NCBI RefSeq assembly: GCF_030272615.1
Contig: NC_081411.1
Coordinates: 156,634,971 to 156,698,970 of the forward strand
Length of the DNA: 64,000 nucleotides
Reading direction: 5' to 3'
Origin: Cryptomeria japonica
Lineage: Eukaryota; Streptophyta; Pinopsida; Cupressales; Cupressaceae
Part shown: piece by piece, positions 45,366-57,101 of the stretch
Layout: the number at the start of each line of letters is the position of its first letter
Position numbering within the stretch: position 1 is the first letter of the stretch
Notes under the pieces: model-generated
Told to the model about the DNA's origin: nothing
Database searches by the model: none
What the model saw: only the letters and a program-made list of their open reading frames with translations
Made by a program: the position numbers and the translations under genes

Positions 45366-46950
45366 TCCTCTTGTTTTAGTTGTCTATCTAAGAATTACAA
45401 CTATAATTTATGCAAGCTTAAATATCATTATACTAAAACAGCTGTGAATATAAAACTATTTTATGCAAGAAATTAATGTTGGAATTTAAATTAATATTCT
45501 ATTTCTATAATATGAAAGGAACACTTGGTTGAGAATACAAGTAACAAATAAAATTATGTGTGTGTATATATATATATACTTTGAAGGAAAGGACTATTAA
45601 ACCTAATTAATTGAAAGATAATTTTGCATAAAGGAACAAGTATTCAGTTTCTCGTAAAGAAGGAAATTTTATCTAACCTTAATTCACATTGTGCATAAAT
45701 AAATCTATCACATTTACTTGGATGAATAATTCATTTAATCCTCAATAATTATACTAAATGAAATGTACCAAATGGTATATTTTGATGACCAATATTAATT
45801 TAAGAAAATCAAGCGTTTGAAAGTATTGATTGTCTTGAAGTATTACTTATTGAAAATGAATCGCTACTATGGGATAAATTGTCTAGTTTGACTAGTGTCA
45901 ATGTATTGCTCAATTTTCTCAAGGTGTATCTTTGTTGCATAATGTTTAATTATCCATTGGAGCTATATATTTCAATTAATAGTTTTGTCCATTGAAAATA
46001 AATTTAATTAATTAATTAATTAATTATTTACTATTTATCCCAAAAGAATTCATTTTCCGTCATGAAGAATATATAACTTCTTAGCAAAGATAGTTTAAAT
46101 CTGCTAATTAGATCCCCATTAAAGGTGAGTTTTAAGGAATCAATTTATTTTAGCCTCTTTTGTCTAAGTTATTCCCATCAATCAATTTTGATAATAATAT
46201 AATTTTAAACAATATAAATAGATTTTATATATTCATTGATACAAATAAATTTTTGATGTTTAAATAAAATATTATATATATATATAATAAAGTACTAAAC
46301 AAAAATATAAACTAAGTTTATTAAATTAACATTCATTTATAAAATAATAAATTTTGTGGCTTGGTCTTATTCTGGTTCTTCGGGGTCTTCAACATCCTTC
46401 CCTTCTCCTTATTTGGATTATTTTATGTTTGCTCACAATATTTTATTTGGTAGGTTCACTTATCATAGGTTCTCTTTTGATTGTTGGTTTCATTCTAATC
46501 AATGGGTTTGAGACTTGTGCTTCTTAGATAGGGGTGATCCAGTTTTGATTATTCTAGGATTGGTACACTTTTGATTGATGTTTCATTCTCACAAGTTCTC
46601 TTCTGTATGCCTTTTTCTGGTAGCTTCCTTTATATCTTATGAGGTTGGTTATGTAATTGGGAAGGATTTTTTGGGGCCCTTGGGCTTTTTGTAATGGGTA
46701 GATAGGCTTATGTTATCTTGAGCAATACTGAAGGGTTTTCTTACTGGTTCTTTCCCTTTAGTGCTCTTTGAACCAAACACATGTAGAAAAAAATTATTAA
46801 TATAATTCAATGGTTTTATCCACTTTTATAAAATAAAAAAAAATTAAAAATGATAAATTTATTTTATAAAAACAATTTATAAGGTTCTAATTATTAAAAG
46901 AAAACTATATAAATTAAAATAATAATATTTTAAAACATATATATAAATAA
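45366..46950. other. AT-rich; possible LINE 3' end at 46330-46800
   Basis: No coding signal. 46330-46800 is richer in T and G, reads like a transcript 3' end (TTTGTAATGGGTAGATAGGC, CTTTCCCTTTAGTGCTC) and differs in composition from its surroundings. This suggests an inserted LINE or SINE tail, but no diagnostic motif was found. Confidence 0.3.
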
Positions 46951-47033
46951 AAAGTGGTAGGGGAGGGGGTCCGCAAGCCCCACACCCCTGTGGCCCCCTG
47001 CACATGCAGGTTCATAAGCCCTCCCACACGCCT
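46951..47033. other. GC-rich patch
   Basis: About 80 bp of GC-rich sequence (AGGGGAGGGGGTCCGC, CCTGTGGCCCCCTGCACATG) in very AT-rich DNA. Its minus strand recalls the GC-rich island of the Gypsy-7 LTRs. Confidence 0.5.
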
Positions 47034-47034
47034 A

Positions 47035-47073
<39 letters not shown>

Positions 47074-47122
47074 TATGTGCATATATACATACACACGTAC
47101 ATATATACACATATACTTATAT

Positions 47123-47191
<69 letters not shown>

Positions 47192-47268
47192 TACATATGT
47201 GTGTGTGTATATATATATAGACATAGATATATATATACATACACACACACACACACACATACACTATC
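47034..47268. repeat. compound TA / CA microsatellite
   Basis: A run of about 16 TA units, then mixed ATAC words, then about 35 CA units near 47127-47187, then TG/TA and a final CA run. The long open frames across it on both strands are products of the repeat. Confidence 0.95.
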
Positions 47269-48602
47269 TCTCTTTTATAAAAAATAAAAAATAAAATGAT
47301 TATATTTGGCATCAATATTCACACACACAAACATATATAGTTTTAAAAAGAAATCTACTGAGTACATGCACTCATAAAAAATCTGAAACAAAGAAGGGTA
47401 TATGGAAGTATTTTTCCTTTATCAAAATTTGAAAACCATGAATGAGGAATACAAATTCTATATTACTAAACCCTCCCATTTTCTGATTTGAAAAAAATAA
47501 CAAATATTCTCTCCTTGAAATTACATAAATTTAATTTTTCCATAAAAGAAAAGAACATGCATATAATAAAAATCCCCACCCTTTTCTGATTTAAATAGAA
47601 TATCAAAAAGTAACACACATGCAAATATGAGTCCCCACTCTTATTTTGAAAAGAAATCATGCAGTAAGAAAGGAGAGAACATGCATATGCTAGATGAGTT
47701 AATTCATTGTTGTTGAATCAATTTTTGGTTCCCAACTATCTTCCTTTGATCTTTGCTTTGTAGCTTTGTGAGGATCTTCCCAAAACCTCGAAGGAAAAAT
47801 CCTAAAATATTTCTACAAAATTCCTCCAACAATTAACATGAATTTGAAACTAATTTTCATAAGAACTTCAAAGGAAATTTTATCACAAAAAGATTGAACT
47901 CTTCTTTTCAAAAATCAGAATTCAATATATAGAAAAGAGAGCCATTTTCCCACTACCAAAAGAATTAATTGATTTTGAGATTCTTTTCCCCAAATAATCT
48001 CATGCAAAAATTAAATTTGAGATTCTCTTCTAGAATCTTCTCATGTAATTTCTAAATTTATTTCATGCAAAATGATTGTTGTCATAGTAGGAGTTACATG
48101 CAAAAATTCAAAATCTATAATCTTCTCATTTTCTCCTACATGTGCTAAATTAACATATTGAAAAAATAAGTAATTTCCAAATTAATTTATGACCTCATGT
48201 GTATGTCACCTATGTTTAATTCATTTTCTTTAGAAATTCCAACCCTATGTAATTTATAATTTTCTAACAAACATTGCTCATATAATAAAAAATAATAATA
48301 ATAGAAGTTTAATCAAGGTTAGAAAGAGGGTTATGACAAATAACCTCTAGAAAAATAAAAGTCATATAATTTGACCATCATATCGGTTAAAAAAAATAAT
48401 TCTTTGCTATTATTAGATTTAATATTCTTTAAATGCAAAACCTTTTTATTTTCAAAAGAAAAAAATGATTTAATTTTCTTTATTATTATTAGATTATATA
48501 ATTTTTAAATACAAAGTTTTCTTTTTTGTTTTTGAACAGAAAAAAAATACTTATAATTTTTCTTTTTTAATTATTAGCTATTTTATATTAAAAAAACATA
48601 CA
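47269..48602. other. AT-rich spacer, no gene seen
   Basis: No coding signal or recognised element. The words TTCTGATTT and ACATGCATA recur loosely between 47400 and 47700. Confidence 0.4.
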
Positions 48603-49062
48603 TTCATATTTAAAAAATATTTGGGATAATTTTTTTTAAAATTTTAAAAAAAGAAAAACAATTTATTCCTATCTTTAAAAAAATAAATTATTATTTTTTC
48701 TAATAATATTATAAAATGAGATATATTAATATTATATTATTTATGTAAGATAGTAAAAAATTAAATTTTTATATTATTTTATATTATTAATTTTTAGCAC
48801 CATGCTTTCTTGATAAGGATATCTTCCTAAAAATCAACTTAATTAAAAAAAGTTCCTAAATTCATATTTAAAGAATATTTGTAATAATTTTTTTAAAATA
48901 TTTTAAAAATGAAAAACAATTTATTACTATCTTTAAAAAAAAATTAAATTAATATTGTTTTCTAATAATATTATAAAATGAGATATATTAATATTATATT
49001 ATTTTTGTAAGATAGTAAAAAATTAAATTGCTATATTATTAATTTTTAGCACCGGGATTTCT
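48603..49062. repeat. direct repeat, period about 258
   Basis: TTCATATTTAAA-AATATTT begins at 48603 and again at 48861. Both copies continue through AAAACAATTTATT, ATAATATTATAAAATGAGAT and TTAATTTTTAGCACC. Confidence 0.7.
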
Positions 49063-50039
49063 TATTTGTCTCATAAAACAAACATAAAATAAAAATAGAT
49101 AACATAATTGGTAGTTTCTAAATTTTTTATTTTTTCAATTTAAAAAAATAAATTTCTATTTAACTACACATGTTAGATCATTGATACACTTGTTGAGGGT
49201 TTATTGTGTTAAGAAGAAGTCAGGGTGGGATGGCATGATTTAACAACATAGAAAGAGTACTATTTGTTTATTATTATTTTTTATTTTCATGTATTATGGG
49301 TCATTATGGGTGGAGATGAGGCAAATGGAGAAAACATTTGAGAGGCCCAACAAAGTTCTCACTATCATCAATGTATTATATGAATACTTCTATTGTCTTT
49401 TTATTGTAATTATAGGTTACAAGTTTAATGAAAATGAGTTGGATTGTCAAAGACTACTATAATTTCATTTGCATGCGATAATTTTTGATAAAAGAAGATA
49501 ATCAAAACTTATTTTAATTTAATTTGATTTTAATTTGTCTTATATATTATCCTTTAAATCAAGGTTGCAGGTTCGCAATGTAGTCTAGATAAGAAAATAT
49601 TTTATTGATTGAATCATTCAATCACAATCTTGAATCAAGTCTTTGTTTATTTATAGTTGCAAAAAAGATTAGCTTCAAATAGAAAAAGCTCTAACTTTTA
49701 ATTAGGTCTTGTTATATGCATGATTATGGAAATATTAAGAAAGTTGGATAGAAATTCTGATTTTGTAGATTTAGCTGGTAGTAATCTTGATTTTGTAGAT
49801 ATAACTTATGATAATATTGATTTAATAAATGTTATTGATAAGGACCACTTTCATCTTCAATCAACATATCAACATCTAACAACAAGGATTGCAACTTTTA
49901 GCACAAGTAAAACATAAAAAATACAAATTTTTATGGTAAATTTATGCTTAAATATCATTATTGATTCTTTTAAAAAAATTGAAATTGTTTTAATTAGAAA
50001 GATATTATCCTCATACCAATGCTAAAAAATAATTAAGGG
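49063..50039. other. AT-rich spacer, no gene supported
   Basis: A 65-codon frame at 49720-49917 has an acidic sequence with repeated DFVD/DLIN words and no family match. It is probably chance. Confidence 0.35.
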
Positions 50040-50535
50040 TTTTCAATTCTCAATTCCATTATGCTTCTAAAATTTATTTACTTAAAAGAAATTAAGGAAC
50101 TATGTCAAAACCATTTTTTCATATTTATAAATTCAATAATATCAAAATTATTATTTTTAAAATATATATTTGTTTGCTTTACATTCAATTCTCAATCCGT
50201 GATGCTTTTATAATTTAAATATTTAAAATAAATCAAGACTATACAAAAAAATATCTTTTTATATTTATAAATATGAATATAGTAATAAAATATTATTTTG
50301 AATAAATCTATGAAAGATTTCTTTGAATGAGAATAAAGATGTTTTTATATTTTCAATTCTATGATGTTTCTAAAATTTAATTACTTAAATAAATTACAAT
50401 TATGTCAAAGTATATTTTATAAATATCAATATAGTAACAAAATTGTTATTGTTTTAAAATATATATTTGTTGTCTTTACATTCAATTCTCAATTCCATAT
50501 TTATATAATATAACCACTTCAAATAAATTAATATT
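50040..50535. repeat. degenerate tandem repeat, about 150-bp unit
   Basis: The phrase CAATTCTCAATTCCAT ... TTCTAAAATTTA-TTACTTAAA recurs near 50043, 50188, 50366 and 50484. It is separated by similar AT-rich stretches with TATTTATAAAT and AAAATATATATTTG. Confidence 0.65.
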
Positions 50536-51089
50536 GGTGCCCTGAAGAAGGAAGCAGGATCGAGGCATACAGGCACTGATGGGAGTACCTCGACGTCTAC
50601 ATGGAGGAGTTAATCTCCTCCACTCAGTTTGTATTTCTTGCCCACTTTCTCTGTTTCATTTTGTGTTTTCATTTACTCTGCTCTGTGAAAATTTATTGTG
50701 ATTAACTCCACCCATCTGCCCACCCCGCATGATCCTAACCCTAGTTTCCAATGTATCTGAAGTCAGATGGAGTAAATGTTATTAACCCTAAACCCATACC
50801 GCAGACAATACCAGTCCTAACCAAGTCTTTTGCCAAGACTGTCGCCCCACCTGCAAATAGAGTCCGCTCGTCGACACACTTCCTTAAGGCTCCTGTAGAC
50901 GAAGGACCCAGTAAGGACGGTAAGTCCCCTTGCAATACCTCGGACCCCTTCTGCATTTCACCAAATTTTGAAATGTTGAATGAAATTGCTTCAGAAAAAC
51001 ATAGGTTATGTGACACTACCATATTTTTTGCCTATGTTGATGCTCAAAAATTGCCCACCTAGGAAATTCGTAGACGACTAGTTTCACAA
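50536..51089 (+). pseudogene. possible LINE 5' end with start of ORF1
   Basis: Abrupt change from AT-rich to balanced composition at GGTGCCCTGAAGAAGG. About 210 bp resembling a 5' UTR is followed by a 103-codon frame at 50751-51062 (MYLKSDGVNVINPKPIPQTI, then a Pro/Ser-rich part and TTIFFAYVDAQKLPT). Beyond the stop the frame continues EIRRRLVSQ before the Gypsy-7 LTR cuts it. Proline-rich starts leading into such a motif occur in plant LINE ORF1 proteins, but the domain itself is absent. It could also be an exon of an unknown gene. Confidence 0.35.
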
Positions 51090-51693
51090 TGTCACAACCC
51101 TCCTTTATCACTTTTTGATTTAAAAACAATTCTATTATATTTTTGGTTAAGCTATTTAAATGATTGAATAAATGTTATAAAAGAATAATACACACACACA
51201 CACTTGGAGAATATAATTCAAAAGGCATTATTTTTATTTATTTATTTTCCACTCCCAATTATGGCACATGTTGTAGGAAGAATAAGAAGCTTCTAGATGA
51301 ATCTCCACCACCTTGCATGTAACTCCCCCACTAAGTTTAATCAATTTGCATGAGTCCAATATTGGAAAAGAATCTCTTTTTTTAATTAAATTTTCTAGAT
51401 AGTGGAATAGAGGGATTTTTCTTATAAATGATATGCAAGTTTTCAAAAATGGGAGTTGGTTATTCCTTGAAGAAATTATTTTCTCAAGTAATTGTTTTGG
51501 TAGTCATATTTCATTTTGGAGAATAGCTAAGGTTGCTTTGGAGAAATTTTTCCAAGATTGAAGGATCAAGGGAGGCTAATTGAAGGATTCATAGGGGATT
51601 CTACATCAATTGCAAGTATCTAGGTTCTTTTAATTTAGTTTTATTTTATTTTGAATCATGCATCTTATTCTTGTTGTGAATTGGATTAGTAAA

Positions 51694-52110
51694 AATCTTG
51701 TTTCAATTCCTTGCTGAGAATTAGATTAGATCAATCTTGTTTCAATTCCTTGATGAGAATTAGATCAATTTGTTTCAATTCCTTACTGAGTATTAGATTA
51801 GTAAAAGAAAAAAAAAGAATCTTGTTTCAATTCCTTGCTGAGAATTAGATTAGATCAATCTTGTTTCAATTCCTTGATGAGAATTAGATCATTTTGTTTC
51901 AATTCCTTGCTGAGTATTAGATTAGTAAAAGAAAAAAAAAAGAATCTTGTTTCAATTCCTTGCTGAGAATTAGATTAGATCAATCTTGTTTCAATTCCTT
52001 CATGAGAATTAGATCAATTTGTTTCAATTCCTTGTTGAGTATTATATTAGTAAAAGAAAAAAAAAGAATCTTGTTTCAATTCCTTGCTGAGAATTAGATT
52101 AGATCAATCT
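51694..52110 (+). repeat. 124-bp tandem repeats in Gypsy-7 LTR
   Basis: AATCTTGTTTCAATTCC recurs at 51694, 51818, 51943 and 52067. Each unit contains three versions of TTTCAATTCCTTG-TGAG-ATTAGAT followed by a poly(A) stretch, so it is a higher-order repeat. The 3' LTR has the same block at about 57714-58130. Confidence 0.85.
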
Positions 52111-52567
52111 TTATTTCCTCTTTCTAATTCATCTCTCTAGTTTTTCAAATGGAAATCTGAATCTCATTCTTTAAATAGAGCTCTCTATGAATAATAGTTG
52201 AATCAAACTCTCTCTGTGAATATCAGCTGAAATTGGAGAATATATCTCCCTGTGAGTATTAGTTGAATAAGATCTCTCTGTGGATATTAGTTGAATAAGA
52301 TCTCTCTGTGAAAATTTAGCTAAATAAAATCTTCTTGTGAATACTGGAAATAAACTCTCCCTCTCTGTAAATATTAACCTCCTGTTTACTGTAAAATCAA
52401 TCTAAAACAATTGTTTGATTATCTATTTTATTCATGTTCTTATTTTCATAATAAATTCTATGTTTGTTTATATATATCATTAAGTAATTGGGAATGTAAA
52501 ACCATCTATATATATATATATATATATATTAAATTTATTTCAAATGTTAAAATATATTAATGTTGCA

Positions 52568-52795
52568 AGCAATGGCACGGTCTTCAAAAATCATTCGAAT
52601 GAATAACGGAGGCATGCAGGGGTGGCGGTTATTGTACCAGTCGGGGGCAGTGGTACCCACCACTACCCCTGTGGTCACTATCACGACAGTGGCTGTAGGG
52701 GAGTTTAGGGGCCCACGGTGTCCCGTCAACCCTGTGGGCCTGGGCATGCAGGACCGCAGGGGTGATGGGACCCGTGGCCCCCACCCCACCGATTT
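52568..52795. other. GC-rich island inside Gypsy-7 LTR
   Basis: About 230 bp of markedly GC-rich sequence bounded by a TA run and T-rich DNA. It is full of short inverted repeats such as GTGGTACCCACCAC-like and GGGGCCC words. The 3' LTR copy is at 58606-58840. The reading frames differ between copies, so it is not coding. Confidence 0.75.
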
Positions 52796-53621
52796 ATTAT
52801 TAAACACAAACAATTCGCCTATTCTTTTTTGTTTTTATATTTATTTAGTTTTTTTTTTTATATAAATGTATAAAATACAATTTAGAAATAATGTATAAAT
52901 TGCAATTTAGAAATTGTTAATTTTCTTTTCTTTTTTTTTTTCTTACTATAAACTTTAAGCTATTAAATTAACTTAGAAAACTTTATAAATATTGGGGATT
53001 ATTGAGTAGCAAATTCACGATTAACTTATCTATAGTAAATTTATACTTGCAAATTATATTATATCAAATGTTATAATTAGAATCATTCGATCTATTAAGA
53101 TCCATTGGAGGCACTTAGTTGACATTTAGCAAATAATTCACATTAATATGATTTGAATCAAATGCCTAAATTTAATTGTTATTTTTGGATTGCTTAATCA
53201 TGCACGCAAGTTACACTATTCTTATAACATGCAAATTGCTTATAGATTAATTACATTTATTGACGTTTTCATCTCCATGCAAGTACACATGTAATTATTA
53301 ATATGCAAGTTTCATGATGGTCATTGTTATGCAAGTTATATTTCAACTAGCTATTTCAATTAATTAAATTTTGCGCGTTCAATTAGTAATTGTTTTCAAG
53401 TATGATGTTTTCATAGCTCGTAGTTAGAAAACTAAATAAAGGAAGAGTTAAACCAAAAACTAGTAGCGTTCGGTATATACGGTGCCTCTGGGTCACTCTT
53501 ATGGGTAATGTCGTCATGTTGAACTACTACACTTAATGCCTAATAAAGCTACATCAACGACGTCTGTGGCATCATCCCTATAAATCATCGGGGAGTAATA
53601 AGGGACACTTGGAAGTTAAAA

Positions 53622-53650
53622 ATCCAAGGGGCGGGTAATCCCCCTTGGAT
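53622..53650 (+). other. conserved 10-bp stem-loop near LTR end
   Basis: ATCCAAGGGG (53622-53631), nine-base loop CGGGTAATC, CCCCTTGGAT (53641-53650): a perfect stem. It is identical in the 3' LTR (59662-59690) and kept with one mismatch in the old relic (45194-45222). Confidence 0.85.
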
Positions 53651-53720
53651 CGATAATATAATAAGATAATCTTTAAATGATTCTACATCCGTTGAGTTAA
53701 TTAAGGTGGGTTATTACATG

Positions 53721-53732
53721 TGGTATCAGAGC
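53721..53732 (+). other. primer-binding site of Gypsy-7
   Basis: TGGTATCAGAGC two bases after the LTR, for initiator Met-tRNA. Confidence 0.9.
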
Positions 53733-53867
53733 AAAGGTTCAAATCTTTGCCTTGTGCTCACTTCAATTTATACAACTAAGGGAATGTTTTGCAATGGTAG
53801 AAATTAAATTTAAAAATCTTAAATCAAGAGCTATCAGCATAATTTAACTTTCAGGTAAAACCCTAGA

Positions 53868-56800
53868 ATGGCTAGGGAAGTAACTAAGTGTTTGCCGAGG
53901 GCAAGGGTACAATTTCCTGAGTTTGAAACAAGGGTAGACCTCTATGTGGCACCCCTAGGATTGTATGATGTAATTATTGGAATAAGTTGGTTAACAGACC
54001 ATCAAGCTAATGTAGATTGCTATAATAAAGTTGTTGAATGTTTGGATGATGGGGGAAATAGGGTCAAAATCCAAGGAAAGTTTAACCCCATTAGTATAGA
54101 AACCATATCAGCCATGCAATTAAAGAAGGAAAGAAGAAGAGGAGACCTAATCTATATGATTGAAATTGATGAAGGGAAGGAGGAAAATACCCCAACCTTT
54201 GAAAATACCCCTTTCTTAAAAGAATTCAAGGATGTTTTTCTAGAAGAATTAACCGTCTTACCCCCTAAAAGGAAGTTTTGACTTTTCTATCGAAGTACTA
54301 CCAGGAGCTAAACCAGTGTCAAGGGCACTTACTGAATGAACACAACTGAATTACAAGAGCTTAAAATGCAACTAGAGGAACTCTTAGCTAAGAGATTAAT
54401 AAGGCCAAGTGTATCACCATTAGGTATGCCAGTCTTATTCATTAAGAAAAAGGATGGAACCTTAAGGCTATGCATCGACTATAGGATGTTGAACAAGGTC
54501 ACAATAAAGAATAGGTATCCCTTACCTCGAATAGAGGATCTTTTTGACCAAATGAAAGGAGCAGTAGTTTTCTCAAAGATAGACCTCCGGTCAGAGTACC
54601 ATCAACTCAGAATTAAGGAGGAGGACATTCTGAAGATAGCTTTCAGGACTAGATATGGGCATTATGAGTTCACAGTAGTTCCTTTTGGTGTAACCAATGC
54701 CCCAGCCGCATTTGTGAACCTAATGAATAGTGTACTCCATGACTACTTGAATAAAAAAATTTTGGTATTTCTAGATGACATATTGATTTACTCTAGGAAT
54801 GAGGAGGAACATTTAGTACACCTACAAATTGTTTTGCAAAGGTTGAGAGGACATAAGTTATATGGGAAATTGTCAAAATGTGCCTTCTTCGAGGAAAAGA
54901 TTCACTACCTTGGGCATATAATATCAAAGGAAGGAATAGCAGTTGATATAGATAAGATAAAGGCAATAGTAGAATGGTCGATCCCTAAAAATGTTTCATA
55001 GGTAAGAAGCTTTATGGGGCTAGCAGGTTACTATAGGAGGTTTGTGGAAGGATTCTCTAAGATAGAAAACCCCATCACCTCATTACAAAGGAAGGGTAAA
55101 AGGTTTGTGTGGAAAAAACAAAGTGATAAGGCATTCCAAATCTTGAAGGGAAAACTAACTTCAGCACCCATTCTAAAAGTACCAAATCTAAATGGACATT
55201 TCACAGTCGTAATTGATGCTTTTATTGAAGGTTTAGGAGGAGTACTTGTCCAAGATGAAGGGGTAGTAGCTTATGAATCCAGAAAGATAAAGACTCATGA
55301 AGTTAATTATGAACCCCATGACTTAGAGTTAGTAGCGATTGTGCATGCCCTATAGAAATGGAGACACTTCTTACTAGGGAATCCCTTTGAGTTGAAGTCA
55401 AATAACCAAGGACTAAACTACATCTTTACCCAACCCCACTTAAATGCTAGACAAAGAAGGTGGTTAGAGTTTCTAAGTGAAAATTATTTTGAAATTGAAT
55501 ATATTAAAGGGGAAGGAAAATAGGGGTGGCAAATGCTTTGAGTAGGAGGAGACACTTGATGACTATAGCAACATTCAAAACTTCTTTCAAAAAGCAAGTA
55601 ATGGATGAGTAGAGTCATGACCCATGGTTATGAGCAAGTCAAATGGACATTAGAACATGATCCAACTGATCCTAAGATTGAAAGGGTATACATTAGATGA
55701 AGATGAGTTGCTTAGATACAATAATAGAATCTATATTCCTAATTCAAGAGACTTAAGGGAAGTAGTCTTGTCTGAGGCTCACAAAGCCCCTTATTCAGGG
55801 CACCAAGGAGTTAACAAACTTTATGCAGATTTAAAGAAGTTATACTTTTGGCAAGGGATGAAGAATGACATAGTCAAGTATGTGGCTAAATGTTTGGAGT
55901 GTCAAAGAGTAAAAGAAGAACATAGACATCCAGCTAGATTGTTACAATTACATGATGTACCTCAACACAAGTGGCAAGTTATTAGCATCGGCTTTTGTGC
56001 AAGGGTTGCCCATGTCACCTTTTAGGCATGATACAATAATGGTGGTAATTGACAAACTCACTAAGGTGGCACACTTTATACCAGGGAACCTGACGGATGA
56101 TGCACCCACCTTGGCTAGGCCGTTTTGTTAAGGAAATATTTAGGTTGCATGGAATACTAGAGAAAATCATATCAGATAGAGATGCTAGATTCACTTCAAG
56201 CTTTTGGACCACCCTTCAATTAGCTCTGGGAACTCAACTAAATTTTAGCAGTGCATACCATCCTAAAACCGACGGTCAAACAGAAAGGACAAATCAAATT
56301 ATGGAAGACCTACTTCGCATGTATTGCATGGACCAACAGAAGAAATGGGAAGAGTACCTACCTCTGGTAGAGTTTTCTTACAATAATACATATCAAACAT
56401 CTTTGGGAATGGCACCTTTCGAAGCATTGTATGGTAGACAATGTCGAACACCTTTGAGTTGGGATAGTCTTGAAGATAGAGTAATTATTGGACTAGATAT
56501 GTTGAAGGAGATGGAAATAAAAACTAAGGAAATTAGATAGAGATTGAAGGAAAGCCTCAGATAGGTAGAAAAGTTTATGCAGACAAAAATAGGACACCAA
56601 GGGAGTTTGAGGTGAGAGAGAAAGTCTTTGCAAGGGTTAGGCCACACAAGAGTTCCATAAGATTTGGGAAAAGGGCCAAGCTTGCACCTCGTTATGTTGG
56701 ACCTTTTGAAATATTGAAAAGGATTAATCCAGTTGCATACCGGTTGGCCTTACCTCCCCAGCTAAGCCGAATCCATGATGTCTTCGATGTATCTCTTCTT

Positions 56801-57028
56801 AAAAAGAATGTACCTGATGAGAAACACATTTTGAATTGGGATGCTTTACAGGTCCATGAAATGGGAGGAATAATGATAAAGCCATTCAAAATCTTAGAGA
56901 GGCACCAGTGCCAATTGCGCAACAGAGAGGTTGACCAATGTAACGTACAATGGAACCAGTATGATGAGAAGAATGCCATGTGGGAAGCTACTAGAGAGAT
57001 GCAACAGTTATTTCCTTATTTGTTTTAA
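53868..57028 (+). pseudogene. Gypsy-7 pol with chromodomain, inactivated
   Basis: It begins in the C-terminal half of protease (DLYVAPLGLYDVIIGISWL ... HQANVDCYNK); the DSGA active site and gag are absent. Reverse transcriptase follows with [32 protein letters not shown] and active site FLDDILIYS. RNase H has FTVVIDAFIEGLGGVL and NYEPHDLELVAIVHAL. Integrase has the HX4H and CX2C finger (HKAPYSGHQG ... CLECQRVK), core SDRDARFTSSFW and a DGQTERTNQ segment. The tail ends with a chromodomain-like stretch ([20 protein letters not shown] ... [16 protein letters not shown]), which may steer insertion to particular chromatin. Stops and frame changes occur near 54280-54340, 54999, 55353, 55500-55650, 56025 and 56540. 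Confidence 0.93.
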
Positions 57029-57088
57029 TCATGAACTATAGACTCTTTTTGGATACATTCAATAAGTGCATCGGGACGATGTACAAAT

Positions 57089-57101
57089 TAAGGGGGGACG
57101 A
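57089..57101 (+). other. polypurine tract of Gypsy-7
   Basis: TAAGGGGGGACGA adjoins the TG of the 3' LTR. Confidence 0.85.

Larger units (their letters stand above)
51090..53718 (+). mobile_element. 5' LTR of Gypsy-7
   Basis: 2629 bp, from TGTCACAACCC to GGGTTATTACA. In order it carries 124-bp tandem repeats (51694-52110), repeated CTCTCTGTGAATATTAG words (52190-52370), a TA run, a GC-rich island (52568-52795) and a strong hairpin near its end. The small open frames inside are not conserved between the two LTRs. Confidence 0.92.

Noticed and set aside
46914-47315. Long frames on both strands with runs of Val-Cys and His-Thr
   Set aside because: They are translations of the TA/CA microsatellite and occur in several frames at once.
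49720-49917. 65-codon acidic frame with DFVD/DLIN repeats
   Set aside because: Could be chance in AT-rich DNA; no start context, neighbours or family match.
51694-52110. Regular repeats that might suggest a CRISPR array
   Set aside because: Units are tandem without unique spacers, lie in a retrotransposon LTR and the DNA is eukaryotic.
52560-52865. 101-codon frame in the GC-rich part of the Gypsy-7 LTR
   Set aside because: The 3' LTR copy (58599-58910) shares only the first 18 residues and the end; the middle is frame-shifted, so it is not under coding selection.
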